From an uncultured Clostridia bacterium (GTDB lineage Bacteria; Bacillota; Peptococcia; Peptococcales; Peptococcaceae), in contig CALXUG010000002.1 in the NCBI GenBank assembly GCA_944391625.1, forward strand, positions 40,168 through 104,167: a stretch of 64,000 bases of DNA, given 5' to 3'. This document shows, one piece after another, positions 62,732 to 64,000 of the stretch. The notes beneath the pieces are model-generated. The model saw nothing but the letters and a program-made list of their open reading frames with translations. It did not search any database and had not been told where the DNA came from. Each line of letters starts with the position of its first letter. Position 1 is the first letter of the stretch. The position numbers and the translations under genes are program-made.

Positions 62732-63307
62732 TTAAGTAGTCGCTAATTGACAAAGAGAATAAATTTCCTGATTGATTTCATCTCGATAATATCTGTCTTG
62801 AAAATCCTTTACAAAAAGATAGATATTATCCACATAATCATCTAATGTTTTACTAGGTTCTATTAATTTCTCATAAAGAACTTCTAATCCACCTAATACG
62901 TAGTGCATAAATATCTTTTCACATTCTTTTTGCTTTTCTAAATCCCTATCATAACGAAATGCCCGATTAATTCTTTCTTCAATATCCAATGTTTCTCGAT
63001 CCTCTAATAACATGATCATTCTATAATTTAATTCAAGTTCTGGACGAACGCTATTAATTTGATCTAAAAACATTGTAACTTTATTTTCATTGCCTTCGCT
63101 ATCTTTCAAAGGTTCCAATTCCGCTTTTCTAGAAAAAATCTTTCCTACAACAGATGCCATTACTAATACATCTACTTGTCGATTAAAAATTCCCTGCTTC
63201 AAGTTTAAATCTGGTTTCGCGACTAACGCTTTCATATATTCAGAATGTTTTCCTGTTATTATTATATTTTTTTGAAATAGACCTTTTACTTCACTCATTT
63301 CATTCAT
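62732..63307 (-). CDS. Small partner of an SMC/DndD-like ATPase, unknown
   Basis: The 191-residue protein is mostly helical and acidic with no known motif; it contains NIIITGKHSEYMKALVAKP, GIFNRQVDVLVMASVVGKIF and LDDYVDNIYLFVKDFQDRYY. It overlaps the SMC-like gene by 4 bp and is AT-rich like it. Small subunits beside SMC-like ATPases occur in Lamassu- and Dnd-type defence systems, but I cannot match this one to either. Confidence 0.5.
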   Translation of the reverse strand: MNEMSEVKGLFQKNIIITGKHSEYMKALVAKPDLNLKQGIFNRQVDVLVMASVVGKIFSRKAELEPLKDSEGNENKVTMFLDQINSVRPELELNYRMIMLLEDRETLDIEERINRAFRYDRDLEKQKECEKIFMHYVLGGLEVLYEKLIEPSKTLDDYVDNIYLFVKDFQDRYYRDEINQEIYSLCQLATT

Positions 63308-64000
63308 CTCTTTTCAATTATAGATTCTGTTTTTGTTTTAGCTTTTAAGAGCCATCTCTCCCCTATTTTATCTCCCATATGTTCTTTGGCAATATTTCCG
63401 TCCGTATCTTTAATAAAAATAATAATCTGGTCTGCAATTTGAGGGAGCGTGTCACAGATATTTTTTATTCTTTTCGTATCAAATGCAGAAAGAGGTGCAT
63501 CCATCACTAACGGATAGTGATTTGCCACATTTGACATATCCTCATCCATAAACTCTTCATAACTTTTGCTTTTTTCTTTTGCCAATTTTATGATGCCCGA
63601 AATAAATGCGAAAACAATCGCATAATTTTGTGCAGTATTTCGTTCTAGTTCATCACCAGATACTGCTGAAGTGTCTGTAACAATTACTTTTAGATTATAT
63701 TTTTCATCTACAGACAATTTTATTCCACCATCATAAATATCTACAAAAATTTGATTGATTGTATCTTCTAATTTATGCCGTGTCTGTTTTTCTCTCCTTT
63801 TAAAGTCATTATCAATAAGTTCAAAAACATATTTCGCATATTCTCGTAAAATAATGTTATCTTTATTCTTTTTATCGACCAAAATTAGTTTTTCTCTTTT
63901 ACTTTCTAGTAGAGCAATATCACGATCCGCTCGTTCTATTTTTACCTTTAAATCTACCACTTCGTCATTTATTCTTTTGTTCTCGTCTTTATAGAGTTGC
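63304..64000 (-). CDS. C-terminal part of an SMC/DndD-like ATPase (partial)
   Basis: The frame is open to the right edge, so the N-terminal Walker A and most of the coiled coil are missing. Visible are the end of a coiled coil (KVKIERADRDIALLESKR), LERNTAQNYAIVFAFISGI as a signature-like segment, and YPLVMDAPLSAFDTKRI as Walker B with D-loop, followed by DQIIIFIKDTDGN. This is the layout of Rad50/SMC/DndD-type ATPases. With its small overlapping partner it is probably the end of a defence operon. Confidence 0.75.
   Translation of the reverse strand, partial: QLYKDENKRINDEVVDLKVKIERADRDIALLESKREKLILVDKKNKDNIILREYAKYVFELIDNDFKRREKQTRHKLEDTINQIFVDIYDGGIKLSVDEKYNLKVIVTDTSAVSGDELERNTAQNYAIVFAFISGIIKLAKEKSKSYEEFMDEDMSNVANHYPLVMDAPLSAFDTKRIKNICDTLPQIADQIIIFIKDTDGNIAKEHMGDKIGERWLLKAKTKTESIIEKR

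Noticed and set aside
1-64000. CRISPR array
   Set aside because: No regularly spaced repeats of 23-40 bp with unique spacers were seen; the only tandem repeats are short and contiguous.

Overview
The window looks like the chromosome of a low-to-moderate GC anaerobic Firmicute (Bacillota). The hpf, secA and prfB genes lie close together, prfB carries the classic +1 frameshift, and there are [FeFe]-hydrogenase maturation genes (hydE, hydG), a split transketolase and stalk-domain surface proteins. A gut anaerobe, possibly of the Negativicutes, would fit, but no 16S gene is present and the genus is not established.

Positions 1 to about 36,850 are an integrative and conjugative element (ICE) of the Tn1549-like type, read almost entirely leftwards. 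In order of transcription it holds: an ART-HD fusion protein, a large ArdA-like protein, a Dam-type methylase and small accessory genes (36.4-31 kb); a ParA-like ATPase, a VirB2-like pilin, a VirB6-like channel, a second ArdA-like protein, a PrgI-like protein and VirB4 (30.5-24.4 kb); an AbiH defence gene; a surface module of membrane protein, sortase, stalk-domain protein and Cna-B adhesin (23-15 kb); an amidoligase with a gamma-glutamylcyclotransferase; an M23 peptidoglycan hydrolase; DUF proteins; a candidate oriT with DnaA-box-like repeats; a MobC-like accessory protein; an AbiL-like ATPase/TOPRIM pair; a MobP-type relaxase with Sel1 repeats; a TOPRIM primase-like protein; and the VirD4 coupling protein. 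The element abuts a tRNA-Leu(CAG) at 36,855-36,937, a likely integration site. No integrase is visible, so the other end probably lies left of the window.

The ICE seems to be decaying. An IS3-family element has cut off the relaxase C-terminus. The relaxase's expected start codon reads ATC. VirB4 is frameshifted at a T-tract that is also a perfect -1 slippery heptamer. The adhesin is split by one in-frame TAG. Any of these could be sequencing error or recoding, and each can be checked.

From 37.0 to 38.8 kb lies a gene-poor AT-rich stretch with hairpins and a 66-bp fragment of the neighbouring phosphodiester glycosidase gene. From 38.8 to 62.5 kb the genes are ordinary core genes: glycosidase, DivIVA-like protein, holA, D,D-carboxypeptidase, comEC, a TM1266-hydE-hydG operon behind a promoter, leader and double terminator, an osmoprotectant ABC transporter, prfB, secA, hpf, a cold-shock protein, and a LysR regulator upstream of a two-gene transketolase. 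At the right edge (62.7-64 kb) a second AT-rich accessory region starts, with the C-terminus of an SMC/DndD-like ATPase and an unknown partner, possibly a defence operon that continues outside.
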